Origin: Clostridium_B lapidicellarium
GTDB taxonomy: Bacteria > Bacillota > Clostridia > Clostridiales > Clostridiaceae
Length of the DNA stretch: 64,000 nucleotides
Reading direction: 5' to 3'
Assembly: GCF_041224415.1 (NCBI RefSeq)
Contig: NZ_JBGFFE010000016.1
Location: 7,385 to 71,384 of the forward strand
In this document: one piece after another, positions 1 to 9,559 of the stretch
Layout of the letters: every line of letters starts with the position of its first letter
Position numbering within the stretch: position 1 is the first letter of the stretch
Notes under the pieces: generated by a model
Seen by the model: only the letters and a program-made list of their open reading frames with translations
The model's database searches: none
What the model was told of the DNA's origin: nothing
Position numbers and translations under genes: made by a program

Positions 1-1994
1 AGCATATTTTCAAACTGATTTTCATCAATTATCTTGACTCCCAGCTGGACTGCTTTTTCGTACTTGCTTCCAGGGGATTCACCTGCTATAACAAAATCCG
101 TTTTTCTGCTGACACTTCCGGAAACTTTGGCTCCAAGTGATTCCAGTTTTGTCTTTATATCCAATCTTGTATAACCTTTCAAGCTCCCTGTAACCACCAC
201 AGTTTTTCCCTTAAATTCGTTTTCCCTTACAGCGGTCTTCTCAAAATGCGGCTTAACACCCAATTCCAATAATTCTTTTATATTCTTTATTATATTATCC
301 TGTTTAAAAAATTCTATTATACCTTTTGCAACTGTTTCTCCTATGTCCTGAATTGACGTAAGATCCTCCAGTTCAGATTTTTGAATGTCTTCCAGCGTAT
401 TAAATTTTTTGCAGAGATCAGAAGCAGTTTTTTTGCCCACATTCGGTATTCCCAGGGCATATATAAAAGACGGCAGATCACAGTCCTTGCTCTTCTCTAC
501 GGCATCTATCAGATTTTGAGATTTTTTCTCTCCAAATTTATCCAGGGTCATCAAATCTTCTTTTCTAATCCTGTATAAGTCAGGTATGGATTTTATGTTT
601 AATTTTTCAAAAAGCTGTTCCGCCGTTTTTTCACTAAACCCTTCTATATCCATTGCCTCCCTGCTCCCAAAATGGACTATGCTCTTTACCATCTGGGGCT
701 TACAGGAAAGAGTGTTTTCACAAAAATAGTGAACTCCGTCCTTTATTAGCCTGCTGCCGCAATAAGGGCACTCTTCAGGGGCTTCTATCTCTTTAGTCTC
801 ATCCGGCTTGCCATCTTCCACTACTGCCGTGATCTCCGGAATTACATCATTTGATCTTCTTACAAACACCCTACAGCCTATTTTTATTCCCTTTCTTCTT
901 ATATCGTCCATGTTATTCAAAGTGGCCCTTTTCACTGTAGCCCCACCAAGTTCCACCGGTTTCAGAACAGCAGTAGGTGTCACCCTTCCGCTGCGGCCCA
1001 CATTCCACTCCACACTTAAAAGCCGTGTAGTAATTTCTTCAGCTTCAAACTTATACGCTATGGCCCACTTTGGAAATTTGACGGTATATCCGAGAACTCT
1101 CCTTGTCCTTACATCGTTAATTACTATTACCACTCCATCTATATCGTACTGGAGTTCATCCCTTATACTGTGTATATATTCCAGTTCTTTTTTTATCTCA
1201 TCCATATTTGTGCACACTTTGAGGTAATCATCCTGGGGCAGCCCCATTTTTCTTATAAAATTCATCATTCCCACATAACTCTTAAAAGGTTTGCCTTCAT
1301 TATAACCTACGTCATAGAAAAATGCCGAAAGATTTCTCCTTGCAGTCTCTCTTATGTCCAGATTTCTGAGAGCCCCGGCAGCACCATTTCTGAGGTTTTT
1401 AAGAGGTACCTTGGCTTTCTCATTATAATGTTCAAAAGCCCTTTTAGTCATAACGGCCTCTCCGTGTATCTCAACCAAACTGTGATTATCTATCTTGAGG
1501 GGAAGGGATTTTATGGTTTTTACCTGTGCGGTTATATCTTCCCCTACAATGCCTGTACCTCTAGTTGCCGCTTTTATCAGCATCCCATTTTCATCATAAG
1601 TGCAATTTATCGTGAGTCCGTCAAACTTCTTGGTAAGCACATACTCAAGTTTGGGTAATTTATCTTCATGGGTCAAATTATAATTATTTACAATTCTCTC
1701 GTTTTTCCTGTGCCATTCCTCTATGGCACTTACACTCTGTGCCTTATCAAGACTCCACAACCTGCCTCTATGTACATACTTCTGGAATTGTGACAGTACC
1801 GTATCTCCCACTCTCTGTGTGGGAGAATAGGGGAAAACAATTCCTGTGTCCTTTTCCAGTTTCACAAGTTCGTCATACTTCATATCATATTCTTTGTCTG
1901 AAACACTCGGATCATCTTCAACATAGTATTCATAAGCATATTTGTTCAATTCTTTTATAATTTCATTTATCCTGCGTACAATGTCATCGCTCAT
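1..1994 (-). CDS. ligA: NAD-dependent DNA ligase LigA (C-terminal end cut by window edge)
   Basis: Seals nicks in duplex DNA using NAD+. Reading leftwards from ATG at 1994 there are about 664 codons without a stop. The usual family length is about 670, so only a few C-terminal residues are missing. The adenylation motif is present as KKFDG, followed by the oligonucleotide-binding region, a four-Cys zinc finger (CPYCGS ... C ... C), helix-hairpin-helix repeats and a BRCT domain running into the edge. Several motifs depart from the textbook form: ATRGTGIVGED where TRGDGTTGED is usual, and NLRNGAAGALR for NPRNAAAGSLR. I believe these mark a clostridial LigA subclade, but that is from memory. A second ATG lies at 1997; GAGGTG sits 5 nt before the ATG at 1994, which I prefer. 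The gene follows pcrA by 37 nt, the pcrA-ligA order also known in Bacillus. Confidence 0.95.
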   Translation of the reverse strand, partial: MSDDIVRRINEIIKELNKYAYEYYVEDDPSVSDKEYDMKYDELVKLEKDTGIVFPYSPTQRVGDTVLSQFQKYVHRGRLWSLDKAQSVSAIEEWHRKNERIVNNYNLTHEDKLPKLEYVLTKKFDGLTINCTYDENGMLIKAATRGTGIVGEDITAQVKTIKSLPLKIDNHSLVEIHGEAVMTKRAFEHYNEKAKVPLKNLRNGAAGALRNLDIRETARRNLSAFFYDVGYNEGKPFKSYVGMMNFIRKMGLPQDDYLKVCTNMDEIKKELEYIHSIRDELQYDIDGVVIVINDVRTRRVLGYTVKFPKWAIAYKFEAEEITTRLLSVEWNVGRSGRVTPTAVLKPVELGGATVKRATLNNMDDIRRKGIKIGCRVFVRRSNDVIPEITAVVEDGKPDETKEIEAPEECPYCGSRLIKDGVHYFCENTLSCKPQMVKSIVHFGSREAMDIEGFSEKTAEQLFEKLNIKSIPDLYRIRKEDLMTLDKFGEKKSQNLIDAVEKSKDCDLPSFIYALGIPNVGKKTASDLCKKFNTLEDIQKSELEDLTSIQDIGETVAKGIIEFFKQDNIIKNIKELLELGVKPHFEKTAVRENEFKGKTVVVTGSLKGYTRLDIKTKLESLGAKVSGSVSRKTDFVIAGESPGSKYEKAVQLGVKIIDENQFENM

Positions 1995-2031
1995 CATATC
2001 ACCTCATAAGTAAATTGGGAAAAATATATTT

Positions 2032-4272
2032 TCATACAGCTTCCAGTGGTACTATCCCGTACATCAAATTCTTTATTCCCATTTTGTCAAAAACTATGGT
2101 AAGTTTTATATCGCTCCCATTTCTTGACACGCTTACAATAGTTCCCACACCAAATTTACTGTGTCTAACTTTTATACCTTCTCTTATGCCATCAGGTTTC
2201 AAATACCTGTCACTGGAGATATCTTTTTCAGCAGAAACTCCTGAAGGTTCCGATAAATTCCTCGAATTTGATCTCTTCTTCCATAAAAAATCATTATTAT
2301 TTAAAACATTATTCGGGAAGTTATTGATCCTGCTTTTTCCCACAGTATCATATTCTTTCAATTCTCTGGATATCTCGTCTATAAAATTAGACTGCTCATA
2401 TGAAACCATTCTTCCAAATACCCGCCTTGTTTCAGCCGAAGTCATATAGAGCTGTTCCTTTGCCCTGGTTATGCCAACATAGCAGAGCCTCCTCGACTCC
2501 TCCATTTCCTTGGGATTATCCAGGGACTGCATTCCCGGAAATATGCCGTTTTCCATTCCTACCATGAACACTATCGGAAATTCAAGACCCTTAGCACTGT
2601 GCACGGTCATAAGCACAACGGAATCGGCATCTTCATCAAAATTATCTATATCCGAAACCAACGTTACCTTCTCCAAAAATGCAGAAAGGGAAGTGTCCTC
2701 GGAAACGGCTTCAAATTCAGATGCAGCCGATACAAGTTCCTTGAGGTTCTCCACCCTGCTTACATTATCCGCTTCCTCACTGTCTTTGAGTCCCTCCAAA
2801 TATCCCGTTATATCCAATATCTCCTTTATAAGGCTCGAAACAGGCACCTTATCCCTGCTTTTAATAAAACTGTTTATTATACTCACAAATTTCTTTATGG
2901 AATTCACACTTCTCTTAGACAAACTAGATACTTCGTCCACGTCCAGAATCACATTGTACAGTGATTCTTCCATGGAGCTGGCAAAATTCTGTATTTTTTG
3001 GACTGTAGAATCTCCTATGCTCCTTTTGGGGACATTTATTATCCTCTTTAAGCTTATGTCATCCAGAGGATTATTTATAAATTTCAGGTATGCCATAATA
3101 TCCTTTATTTCTTTTCTGTCATAGAATTTGAGACCCCCAATTATCCTGTAAGGTATATTGGCCTTCATAAAGGCATCCTCAAAAATACGGGACTGTGCAT
3201 TTGTCCTGTACAGTACTGCAAAGTCCTTATACTGTTTCCCCTTATCTCTGGCTAATATATCCTTTATCTTGAAAGCCACATACCTTCCCTCGTCCATGTC
3301 AGAATAAGCCCTGTATAATTTTATTTTGTCCCCGTTTTCATTTTCAGTCCTAAGCACTTTTTTCTTTCTGTAGGTATTGTTGCTTATAACATCATTGGCC
3401 GCTCTCAATATATTGCCCTTTGATCTATAATTCTGCTCTAATTTTATCACCTTTGCATTTGGATAATCCTTCTCAAAATCCAATATATTTTTCACATCCG
3501 CCCCTCTCCAGGCGTAGATGCACTGGTCGTCATCTCCAACTACACATATATTCTTATAACCCTGAGCCAGCAACCTGATAAACTCGTACTGAGATCTATT
3601 GGTATCCTGGTATTCATCTACCATTATATATTTGAATTTTCTCTGGTAAAACCCCAGCACCTCCGGATAATCCTTAAAAAGCTGGACAGTTTTATATATA
3701 AGATCATCAAAGTCCAGGGCATTATTGTCCTTTAATTTTTTTTGATACAACAAATAGACGTCTGCAATCCTATTAGTTCTAAAATTTCCCTCATTTTCCT
3801 TTTTGAACTGCTCCGGAGATACAAGAATATCCTTCTGCCCGCTGATTTTATTTATTATCTCTCTGTCCGTTATATCCTTGTCATTTATATCCAGTTCTTC
3901 CATACACTGTTTTACAAGTACCTTCTGATCATAACTGTCGTATATGGCAAAATTCTTATTATATCCGAGCTTATCTATTTCTCTCCTCAATATTCTCACA
4001 CAACTCGAATGAAATGTGGATATCCACATCCCTTCCACTTCATTTCCAACAAGTCCCCTTATCCTGTCCTTCATTTCTCCGGCCGCCTTGTTGGTAAAGG
4101 TTATGGCCAGTATCTCCGAGGGATATATGCCTAAATCCTCAATCATGTGAGCTACCCTGTAAGTGAGAACTCTCGTCTTTCCAGATCCCGCCCCAGCTAA
4201 AATAAGCAATGGACCATCTATTGTCGTTGCTGCCTCATACTGTTCCCGGTTTAAAAGACTTTTCAAATCCAT
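2032..4272 (-). CDS. pcrA: ATP-dependent 3'-5' DNA helicase PcrA/UvrD
   Basis: Superfamily 1A helicase for repair, plasmid replication and removal of RecA filaments. About 746 residues, normal for PcrA. The Walker A motif GAGSGKT lies at residues 27-33. The Walker B/motif II VDEYQDT, QNYRSKGN (motif IV region), the LMTVHSAKGLEFP motif and YVGITRAKE all follow in order. The C-terminal tail (after about residue 670) ends in the PcrA-type segment starting VRHSKFGVGTIV, which binds RNA polymerase in relatives. A GTG nine bases upstream is in frame, but AGGAG lies 8 nt before the ATG at 4272 and overlaps that GTG, so the ATG is the better start. It is upstream of ligA on the same strand, probably co-transcribed. 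Confidence 0.97.
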   Translation of the reverse strand: MDLKSLLNREQYEAATTIDGPLLILAGAGSGKTRVLTYRVAHMIEDLGIYPSEILAITFTNKAAGEMKDRIRGLVGNEVEGMWISTFHSSCVRILRREIDKLGYNKNFAIYDSYDQKVLVKQCMEELDINDKDITDREIINKISGQKDILVSPEQFKKENEGNFRTNRIADVYLLYQKKLKDNNALDFDDLIYKTVQLFKDYPEVLGFYQRKFKYIMVDEYQDTNRSQYEFIRLLAQGYKNICVVGDDDQCIYAWRGADVKNILDFEKDYPNAKVIKLEQNYRSKGNILRAANDVISNNTYRKKKVLRTENENGDKIKLYRAYSDMDEGRYVAFKIKDILARDKGKQYKDFAVLYRTNAQSRIFEDAFMKANIPYRIIGGLKFYDRKEIKDIMAYLKFINNPLDDISLKRIINVPKRSIGDSTVQKIQNFASSMEESLYNVILDVDEVSSLSKRSVNSIKKFVSIINSFIKSRDKVPVSSLIKEILDITGYLEGLKDSEEADNVSRVENLKELVSAASEFEAVSEDTSLSAFLEKVTLVSDIDNFDEDADSVVLMTVHSAKGLEFPIVFMVGMENGIFPGMQSLDNPKEMEESRRLCYVGITRAKEQLYMTSAETRRVFGRMVSYEQSNFIDEISRELKEYDTVGKSRINNFPNNVLNNNDFLWKKRSNSRNLSEPSGVSAEKDISSDRYLKPDGIREGIKVRHSKFGVGTIVSVSRNGSDIKLTIVFDKMGIKNLMYGIVPLEAV

Positions 4273-4509
4273 AAAATTCACTCCTATTTATTGTATTTAT
4301 ACAAAGTACAATAAGCAATTTGCAGTTTAAAATGCACAGCCCGAAATTTATGCCGCTTGCCATGCAGCATACAAACCCGGAGCGCACAAACATATCTGCT
4401 TCATGTCTAATATTATAACATTTTAGCGGTACTTTAATCATATAAGGCACAAAAAATGTGCTGAGACAACTTATCAACACATTCAAATTTAACTTATAAC
4501 GGAAATATT

Positions 4510-4803
4510 TTATTTTAATCTTCCCAATACTATTTTGTATCCATCGCTTCCATAATTGAGGCATCTATTGACTCTGCTTATAGTAGCCGTACTGGCTCCC
4601 GTTGCAGCCGCAATATCCAGATATGTTTTTTTATTGTTCAACATTTTTGCAACCTGGAGCCTCTGTTCCAAAGATTTTATTTCATTTATGGTACATATAT
4701 CATCAAAAAACCTGTAGCACTCTTCCTTTGTTTTCAAGCACAGTACCGCTTCGCATAAATAATCCATTTCTTTACTTTGTAATTTGGATTTATATTCTCC
4801 CAT
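4510..4803 (-). CDS. yerC: TrpR-like DNA-binding protein YerC/YecD
   Basis: Small protein of about 97 residues belonging to the TrpR-like YerC/YecD family. The helix-turn-helix is visible in the second half: KTYLDIAAATGASTATISRV resembles the TrpR reading head. It lacks the tryptophan-operon context, and the ligand is unknown in the family. The ATG at 4803 has GGAG 8 nt upstream; an in-frame GTG at 4812 overlaps that ribosome site and is less likely. It lies upstream of pcrA-ligA, and yerC is also found near pcrB-pcrA-ligA in Bacillus subtilis, so the neighbourhood is conserved. About 240 AT-rich bases with no gene separate it from pcrA. Confidence 0.88.
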   Translation of the reverse strand: MGEYKSKLQSKEMDYLCEAVLCLKTKEECYRFFDDICTINEIKSLEQRLQVAKMLNNKKTYLDIAAATGASTATISRVNRCLNYGSDGYKIVLGRLK

Positions 4804-5136
4804 GAACGCCACTCCTTATTCATGTATGTTTATCTAGTGTTCTTATTTAATTTTATCACGTATTAAAACATTAATCCACAAAACTACAAATATTTTTGCA
4901 ATATAGCATATTGAATTATATTCACTGGTAAAATAAATAAATTCCCCCAATATTGCCGAAATTAATTAAGGAAATTTCATATAAAAACACAATTATAAAA
5001 TTAAAACAGTCCATTGGGGCATGGACTGTTTGCTCATAAATAAAAAGGGGGCTATTATTCCTTTTATTTATTGTTGCACTTTTATTATAGTAAAACTACA
5101 ATAAAATATCAAGTTATGAATAAAAAAATTTTATAT
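4804..5136. other. Intergenic stretch between yerC and the pseudouridine synthase
   Basis: About 330 AT-rich bases without a gene. The only clear structure is the hairpin at 5004-5031. A weaker, bulged inverted repeat (AAAAGG/CCTTTT arms around 5040-5067) follows it. I see no convincing small ORF or RNA. Confidence 0.6.
5004..5031 (-). terminator. Rho-independent terminator after the pseudouridine synthase gene
   Basis: Perfect 10-bp stem AAACAGTCCA/TGGACTGTTT with an 8-nt loop. On the minus strand it is followed by a T-rich run (TTTTAATTTT). It lies about 105 nt beyond the stop of the gene at 5137. Confidence 0.7.
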
Positions 5137-5853
5137 TTAAATTATCTTTATGCTTTCAATTTCATCTTTAGACAATTCTCTATATTCTCCTTCCTCTAAA
5201 TTGTCCTCTAATTTTATCGGTCCAAATTGTATTCTTCTCAAATAAAGCACATTTTTTCCTAGAGAATCAAACATTTTTTTGATCTGATGAAATTTTCCTT
5301 CCTGTACGGTCACTTCTGCCCTGGAGCCATTTTCTGCAGATTCTATAATGTTCAATTCCGCAGGCATGCACTTATATCCGTCTTTTAACACTATTCCCTT
5401 TTTAAATTTATCAACATCAAATTTCCCCAGCGGTTTATCTACTTCGGCATAATATACCTTGTTCACATGATTTCTAGGGGATATAAGTCTGTGATTTAAT
5501 TTTCCATCATTGGTAATCAAAAGCAGCCCCCTGGTGTCTTTATCCAGCCTTCCCACAGGAAATGGCTTAAAAACTTGATATCTGGGTTCCAAAATATCTA
5601 TGACCGTCTCATCGAAATTGTCAAATGTTGCAGACACAACTCCACAGGGTTTGTTCATCAAGATGTATATATATTTCTTATATTCCACATCCTTACCTGC
5701 TATTTCTATTTTACAGCTGCAGGGATCTACCTTCTTTGAATTGTCTTTCACTGTTGTCCCATCTATTCTGACTCCCCCATTTTTTATTATGGATTTTACT
5801 TCCTTTCTCGTACCATATCCTAAATTAGACAGTATTTTATCCAATCTGTCCAC
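5137..5853 (-). CDS. RsuA/RluB-family pseudouridine synthase
   Basis: Converts a specific uridine of rRNA to pseudouridine. The 238 residues hold an N-terminal S4 RNA-binding domain (about 1-55) and the catalytic domain with GRLDKDTRGLLL, whose Asp104 is the expected nucleophile. The C-terminal motif is EGKFHQIKKMF. Length and the lack of a long C-terminal extension fit RsuA (16S U516) as well as the RluB/E/F group, so I do not assign the target base. It starts at GTG with AGGAGGGG 6 nt upstream. A terminator precedes it (5923-5949) and one follows it (5004-5031), so it is probably a single-gene unit. Confidence 0.92.
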   Translation of the reverse strand: MDRLDKILSNLGYGTRKEVKSIIKNGGVRIDGTTVKDNSKKVDPCSCKIEIAGKDVEYKKYIYILMNKPCGVVSATFDNFDETVIDILEPRYQVFKPFPVGRLDKDTRGLLLITNDGKLNHRLISPRNHVNKVYYAEVDKPLGKFDVDKFKKGIVLKDGYKCMPAELNIIESAENGSRAEVTVQEGKFHQIKKMFDSLGKNVLYLRRIQFGPIKLEDNLEEGEYRELSKDEIESIKII

Positions 5854-5922
5854 TTTAATCCCCTCCTCTCTATATAATAATATAAGTATTTTTCCAGTTT
5901 AAATCAAATCATATACAATAAA

Positions 5923-5949
5923 AAACACCAAGCACAAAGCTTAGTGTTT
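5923..5949 (-). terminator. Rho-independent terminator after the lytic transglycosylase gene
   Basis: 11-bp stem AAACACTAAGC/GCTTGGTGTTT read on the minus strand, with one U-G wobble and a 5-nt loop, followed by five T. It pairs fully only as minus-strand RNA, which fixes its orientation. Confidence 0.75.
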
Positions 5950-6006
5950 TCAGTTTATAAATAAATATATAAGCTGAGTTCTGTATTTCACAATTATATA
6001 ATTTCA

Positions 6007-6681
6007 TTATCCATAGTACTGCATAACTTTCTGGACATAATTTCTCGTTTCATAAGGCAGTTTGGCAATATCCGAGCTGTTTTCCACTCCCCTGCTCTGT
6101 AAAGTTCCGGGTCCTGCGTTATATGCCGCAAGGGCAAGTTCTTTGGAATTTCCAAACATATTCAACATATCTTTCAGATATTCTGTTCCCCCATCTACAT
6201 TCTGATCCACATCATAGGGATTTGTAACTCCCATCTGACTGGCCGTTCCAGGCATAAGCTGCATGAGTCCCATAGCGCCGGCAGAAGATTTGGCCTGCGG
6301 GTTGAAACCGGACTCCTGTTTTATAACTGCCATTATCAGGTTTTCATCAACACCGTATTTTCTTGAAGCCTTTTCCACTGCTTCGTCAATGCTTGAATTG
6401 CCGCTTTTCACATCGCTTTTCACACTATTGTATACGTTATTCAATCTTTCCCCCGCACCATATCCCAGTTTGCTCAGGTCCCCATCGTCCAGGGATAATT
6501 TAGACAGGTCTATGTTTCCGGTGCTGTCAGACAATGCCTTTGTCAGACTTTCCATAACAATTTGAAAGGAATCCTCATCTTTAAGAGCCTCTTTAAATAT
6601 TTCCGTCATCATCTCCAGCTTCATGACTTTCTGGAGATCTCCATTTTGATTTACAGAATTTATGTTATCTACACCCATCAT
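6007..6681 (-). CDS. Lytic transglycosylase (SLT domain), leaderless
   Basis: Predicted to cleave peptidoglycan by forming 1,6-anhydromuramic acid. About 224 residues. The C-terminal SLT/lysozyme-like domain (about 100-224) shows the catalytic Glu in VIKQESGFN (about residue 123), GLMQLMPGTA and AAYNAGPG. The first 100 residues are polar and acidic, with no signal peptide or membrane segment, so export would have to be non-classical or through a dedicated apparatus. Similar leaderless SLT proteins occur with flagellar or sporulation genes, but no such neighbours are seen here. AGGTGG lies 5 nt before ATG 6681; a second ATG at 6678 is equally possible. Confidence 0.88.
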   Translation of the reverse strand: MMGVDNINSVNQNGDLQKVMKLEMMTEIFKEALKDEDSFQIVMESLTKALSDSTGNIDLSKLSLDDGDLSKLGYGAGERLNNVYNSVKSDVKSGNSSIDEAVEKASRKYGVDENLIMAVIKQESGFNPQAKSSAGAMGLMQLMPGTASQMGVTNPYDVDQNVDGGTEYLKDMLNMFGNSKELALAAYNAGPGTLQSRGVENSSDIAKLPYETRNYVQKVMQYYG

Positions 6682-6735
6682 TATCACCACCTAAAAATAT
6701 ACTACCTTTTTTTTATCGTGATAAAATATTCAAAC

Positions 6736-8751
6736 TTAAGGCTCCCCGCTTACAGTGCTGAAAGAAAATATGCTGTAGTCTTCATAAGGTGATTTATTAA
6801 GCTGACTTTTACAAAGAACCAGCACCTTATATTCTCCCTCGTTAAAAGGAATGTACGTATAGTAATTTTTTTTACTATACCCCTGAACCAGATTCCAGTC
6901 CCCCCTCTCCATAATATAAAATTCATACACCACATCTTTCCCGCCTTCACTGTGTGCTGTAAAAGTCACGGGCATGTTACACCTGAACTCCAAATTACTG
7001 CAGGTTACCCTCGTATCGGTTACAGGAAGTGCTTCCTTTACTTTTACAGAAACTTCCTTTTTACAGTCGAATTCTCTTTTACTTTTAACATTCCTTGCAA
7101 AAATTTCCACTTCATATGTGCCGCTGTATTTGGGAATAAATACGTACATTTTTTGAGAAATATAATCTGTTTCTTCTACTTCATGTCCATTTATATTGAG
7201 CACATATTTTACAACAACATTTTCAGTGTTTTGAATTATAGAATTCACGGTAATTCTATCGCCTACTAAAAAGAAGTCTTTCACAGGATACAATATGTAA
7301 TCAATTACAGCAGGAATGTAGTCAAGCACTTCTATATTCCTTATTAGATGACAGTCATATTCTCTATCAGAGTAGCTGTCCTTCACTCTAGCCTCCAGCT
7401 CATATCTTCCACTTTTCTCCGGAATAAATTCCATGAAATTATCACTGCTGTAGTCCATAACTTTCAGTCTTGCTTTTTCTCTTCTTATTATAAATCCATA
7501 CTTAAGATCTGACCCTCCAGAAGCGTTTACCTTCGCCTTAACAGTTTTTCCCCTAAGCACAGGGTTATCCCTATTTAAAATTATACCTTCAATTTTAACC
7601 GGTTCCCTACTTCTCTCGTCTATAACATAATTCAAATACTCTATTGCCTCATAATTCCCCTGAAAGGATCTGTCCTTTACCATCAGAATAAGCCTATATC
7701 TACCAGGTTGTTTACTTTTCCAGACATAATTGTCGCAGGTGGTATATCCCGAGTCTTCACTTAAAGTTCCCTCAATCACATACCTGTACAGAAGTTCCCT
7801 TCCGCCTATTACATCCGCTTTCAGGGTAATATCCACGCCGCACAGCTGTGGGTAATTCATATCCGTAGTAAAATTCTTTATATAGATCTTGTTATATTTT
7901 TTTACCTTAAAGTTTAAAACAGCCCTGTCGTCAAATTCATTCATGGAATACATATCCTTCGCAAAACACAAAAGTCTATATTCACCGCTTTGCGTTTCAA
8001 CATAACTTACCGTCCTCTTAGTAGAGTAATTTTGGATACATTTCATTTCTCCCCTAGAATTTATCTTGAAAAATTTATAAAGTACCGTCCTGTCACTATC
8101 GTGCTCCGAATCCACCTGAAATATCAATTCCGAATCTTCTAAAAGATCCAATGTCAAACACCTGAAATCAGTTATTACAATATTCTTTGAAGAATATACA
8201 TGAAATTCCACACTTTGAAAATCATCAAAATCATTTTTTGAATTGAGATCTTTACACTCTACCAATATTTCACCTTTTCCCTCATTTTTGACTGCCCAGG
8301 AAAGTACATTTTCTGCAGAATAATCCTTTACCATCTCCCACTCGTCTTTTATTCTTATCCAATATCTAAACAAAAGGGGAAATTTAGCAGCGTCAACCGT
8401 CACACTAAGCTTGTCCCCCAATTTTAACTTGTCCTTGTCCAGATAAACTCTATTTATTAATTTTTCCTCAGATTTTCCTATTATATAATCCATTTTAGAT
8501 ACATAATCAAAGCTCTTATCTCCATCTACCTTTTTACCCTGCACCATCAATATGTACTTTCCATCTTTTCCAGGAATCCATTCTGTCCTTTCATCTTCCG
8601 TAAAATCTTTTAAAACATCCCATACTCCGTTGCATCCCACCATATATTTATAAACAAGCTCCTGATTCAAGTTATTATTTACATTGATAATAACCTTTGA
8701 TTTCTTTTCCTGCGGACTTTCCAAACTACAATTTATAGTCAATTCATTCAT
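6736..8751 (-). CDS. Seven-repeat triple-tyrosine (Y_Y_Y) domain protein
   Basis: 671 residues made almost entirely of seven diverged repeats of about 90-95 residues, starting near residues 1, 98, 192, 287, 383, 478 and 573. Each repeat has a short beta strand, a turn of the GDKLSV type, an aromatic LLFRYWI / LKYGFII / VVYEFYI strand, a D/GYS motif, then a GxYxLxxxxKD strand. This is the three-Y module better known from sensor kinases (Y_Y_Y, PF07495), here without any kinase, signal peptide, membrane helix or anchor. The function is unknown; an extracytoplasmic binding or scaffold role is common for beta-sandwich repeats, but nothing here shows export. AGGGG lies before ATG 8751. The next gene downstream is the lytic transglycosylase, 54 nt away, possibly co-transcribed. 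Confidence 0.8.
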   Translation of the reverse strand: MNELTINCSLESPQEKKSKVIINVNNNLNQELVYKYMVGCNGVWDVLKDFTEDERTEWIPGKDGKYILMVQGKKVDGDKSFDYVSKMDYIIGKSEEKLINRVYLDKDKLKLGDKLSVTVDAAKFPLLFRYWIRIKDEWEMVKDYSAENVLSWAVKNEGKGEILVECKDLNSKNDFDDFQSVEFHVYSSKNIVITDFRCLTLDLLEDSELIFQVDSEHDSDRTVLYKFFKINSRGEMKCIQNYSTKRTVSYVETQSGEYRLLCFAKDMYSMNEFDDRAVLNFKVKKYNKIYIKNFTTDMNYPQLCGVDITLKADVIGGRELLYRYVIEGTLSEDSGYTTCDNYVWKSKQPGRYRLILMVKDRSFQGNYEAIEYLNYVIDERSREPVKIEGIILNRDNPVLRGKTVKAKVNASGGSDLKYGFIIRREKARLKVMDYSSDNFMEFIPEKSGRYELEARVKDSYSDREYDCHLIRNIEVLDYIPAVIDYILYPVKDFFLVGDRITVNSIIQNTENVVVKYVLNINGHEVEETDYISQKMYVFIPKYSGTYEVEIFARNVKSKREFDCKKEVSVKVKEALPVTDTRVTCSNLEFRCNMPVTFTAHSEGGKDVVYEFYIMERGDWNLVQGYSKKNYYTYIPFNEGEYKVLVLCKSQLNKSPYEDYSIFSFSTVSGEP

Positions 8752-8872
8752 CTAAATCATCCCCTACGTAAAATAATTCTTCAGATTGGATTTGCTAATT
8801 TATATTATACTATAATTCCATATTTTGTAATAGCATTTTTACGCATTTTCACTATAATTGTAATAAAATCCA

Positions 8873-9298
8873 CTATATCAATTTAAGCAAATTTTCTTCA
8901 AGCCTGCAGTCATCTTTTTTTGTCCTCTTTTTAGGATTGCAAGTCCTTCCCCCTGATCTCCTAACTTTGGAAGATATATGTCTTTCAAAAAGAAGTTTGT
9001 CTATGTTGCTGTCATCGTATATATAACCTTTGGGGCTTATTGCATAAGCGCCTTTGCCGAGAGCCATAGCCGCTACACCATAATCCTGGCTTACAACTAT
9101 ATCCCCTTTCCGGGTATCATTTATAAGCGACATATCCACACTTTGAAATCCACTGTCCACATATTCCACAGTACTGTAATCTGAATTTAGAACATGATTC
9201 AAATCACAGTACATTTTCACCGGGACGTTGTTTTTTTTAGCAACATCTTCTATTATGTCCTTAGCTGGACAAGCATCTGCATCCACCAATATCTTCAT
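8873..9298 (-). CDS. YaiI/YqxD family protein (UPF0178, DUF188)
   Basis: 141-residue conserved bacterial protein of unknown function. The family signature DADACP is at residues 7-12, with later VSQDYGVAAMAL, SPKGYIY and the basic C-terminal RRSGGRTCNPKKRTKKD segment. The family is related to PIN/NYN-like nuclease folds, but no activity is established. There is no good ribosome site within 10 nt of the ATG; AAAGGAG is about 19 nt away. The start is kept because family members begin with M-K/R-I-x-VDADA. It follows the small membrane protein gene by 27 nt. Confidence 0.9.
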   Translation of the reverse strand: MKILVDADACPAKDIIEDVAKKNNVPVKMYCDLNHVLNSDYSTVEYVDSGFQSVDMSLINDTRKGDIVVSQDYGVAAMALGKGAYAISPKGYIYDDSNIDKLLFERHISSKVRRSGGRTCNPKKRTKKDDCRLEENLLKLI

Positions 9299-9325
9299 AT
9301 TTGAAATTATTTATTATCTCCTTTT

Positions 9326-9559
9326 TTATTTTTTACTATTTTTTTTACGTTTTTTATTATCTTTCAACTTTCTCTTATTGCTCTTTAAAAAATTGATCTT
9401 GAGCAGGACGGTAAGTCCTGCAAGCGGCAGGGAACACAATATAGAAATGGCCAACATCTTCAATATTGACACAGCACTGTGGCTCGACATATTTAAATAA
9501 TTCAGCAGGCAAAATAGTATCATAAATACTATTAATGACTTAACAAACATCTTCTTCAT
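9326..9559 (-). CDS. Small two-helix membrane protein, function unknown
   Basis: About 77 residues with two hydrophobic segments (about 7-22 and 34-53) and a strongly basic lysine-rich tail of about 22 residues, which should stay in the cytoplasm. I do not recognise a family. GGGAGG lies 7 nt before ATG 9559, a strong ribosome site. A hairpin (GTGGGGA/TCCCCAC, 9584-9603) lies just upstream in the leader. Confidence 0.65.
   Translation of the reverse strand: MKKMFVKSLIVFMILFCLLNYLNMSSHSAVSILKMLAISILCSLPLAGLTVLLKINFLKSNKRKLKDNKKRKKNSKK

Noticed and set aside
1170..1658. 162-codon plus-strand frame opposite ligA
   Set aside because: It lies entirely within ligA on the other strand, with no ribosome site and no recognisable protein features.
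4235..4564. 109-codon minus-strand frame between yerC and pcrA
   Set aside because: Overlaps both genes in another frame, no ribosome site, low-complexity AT-driven peptide.
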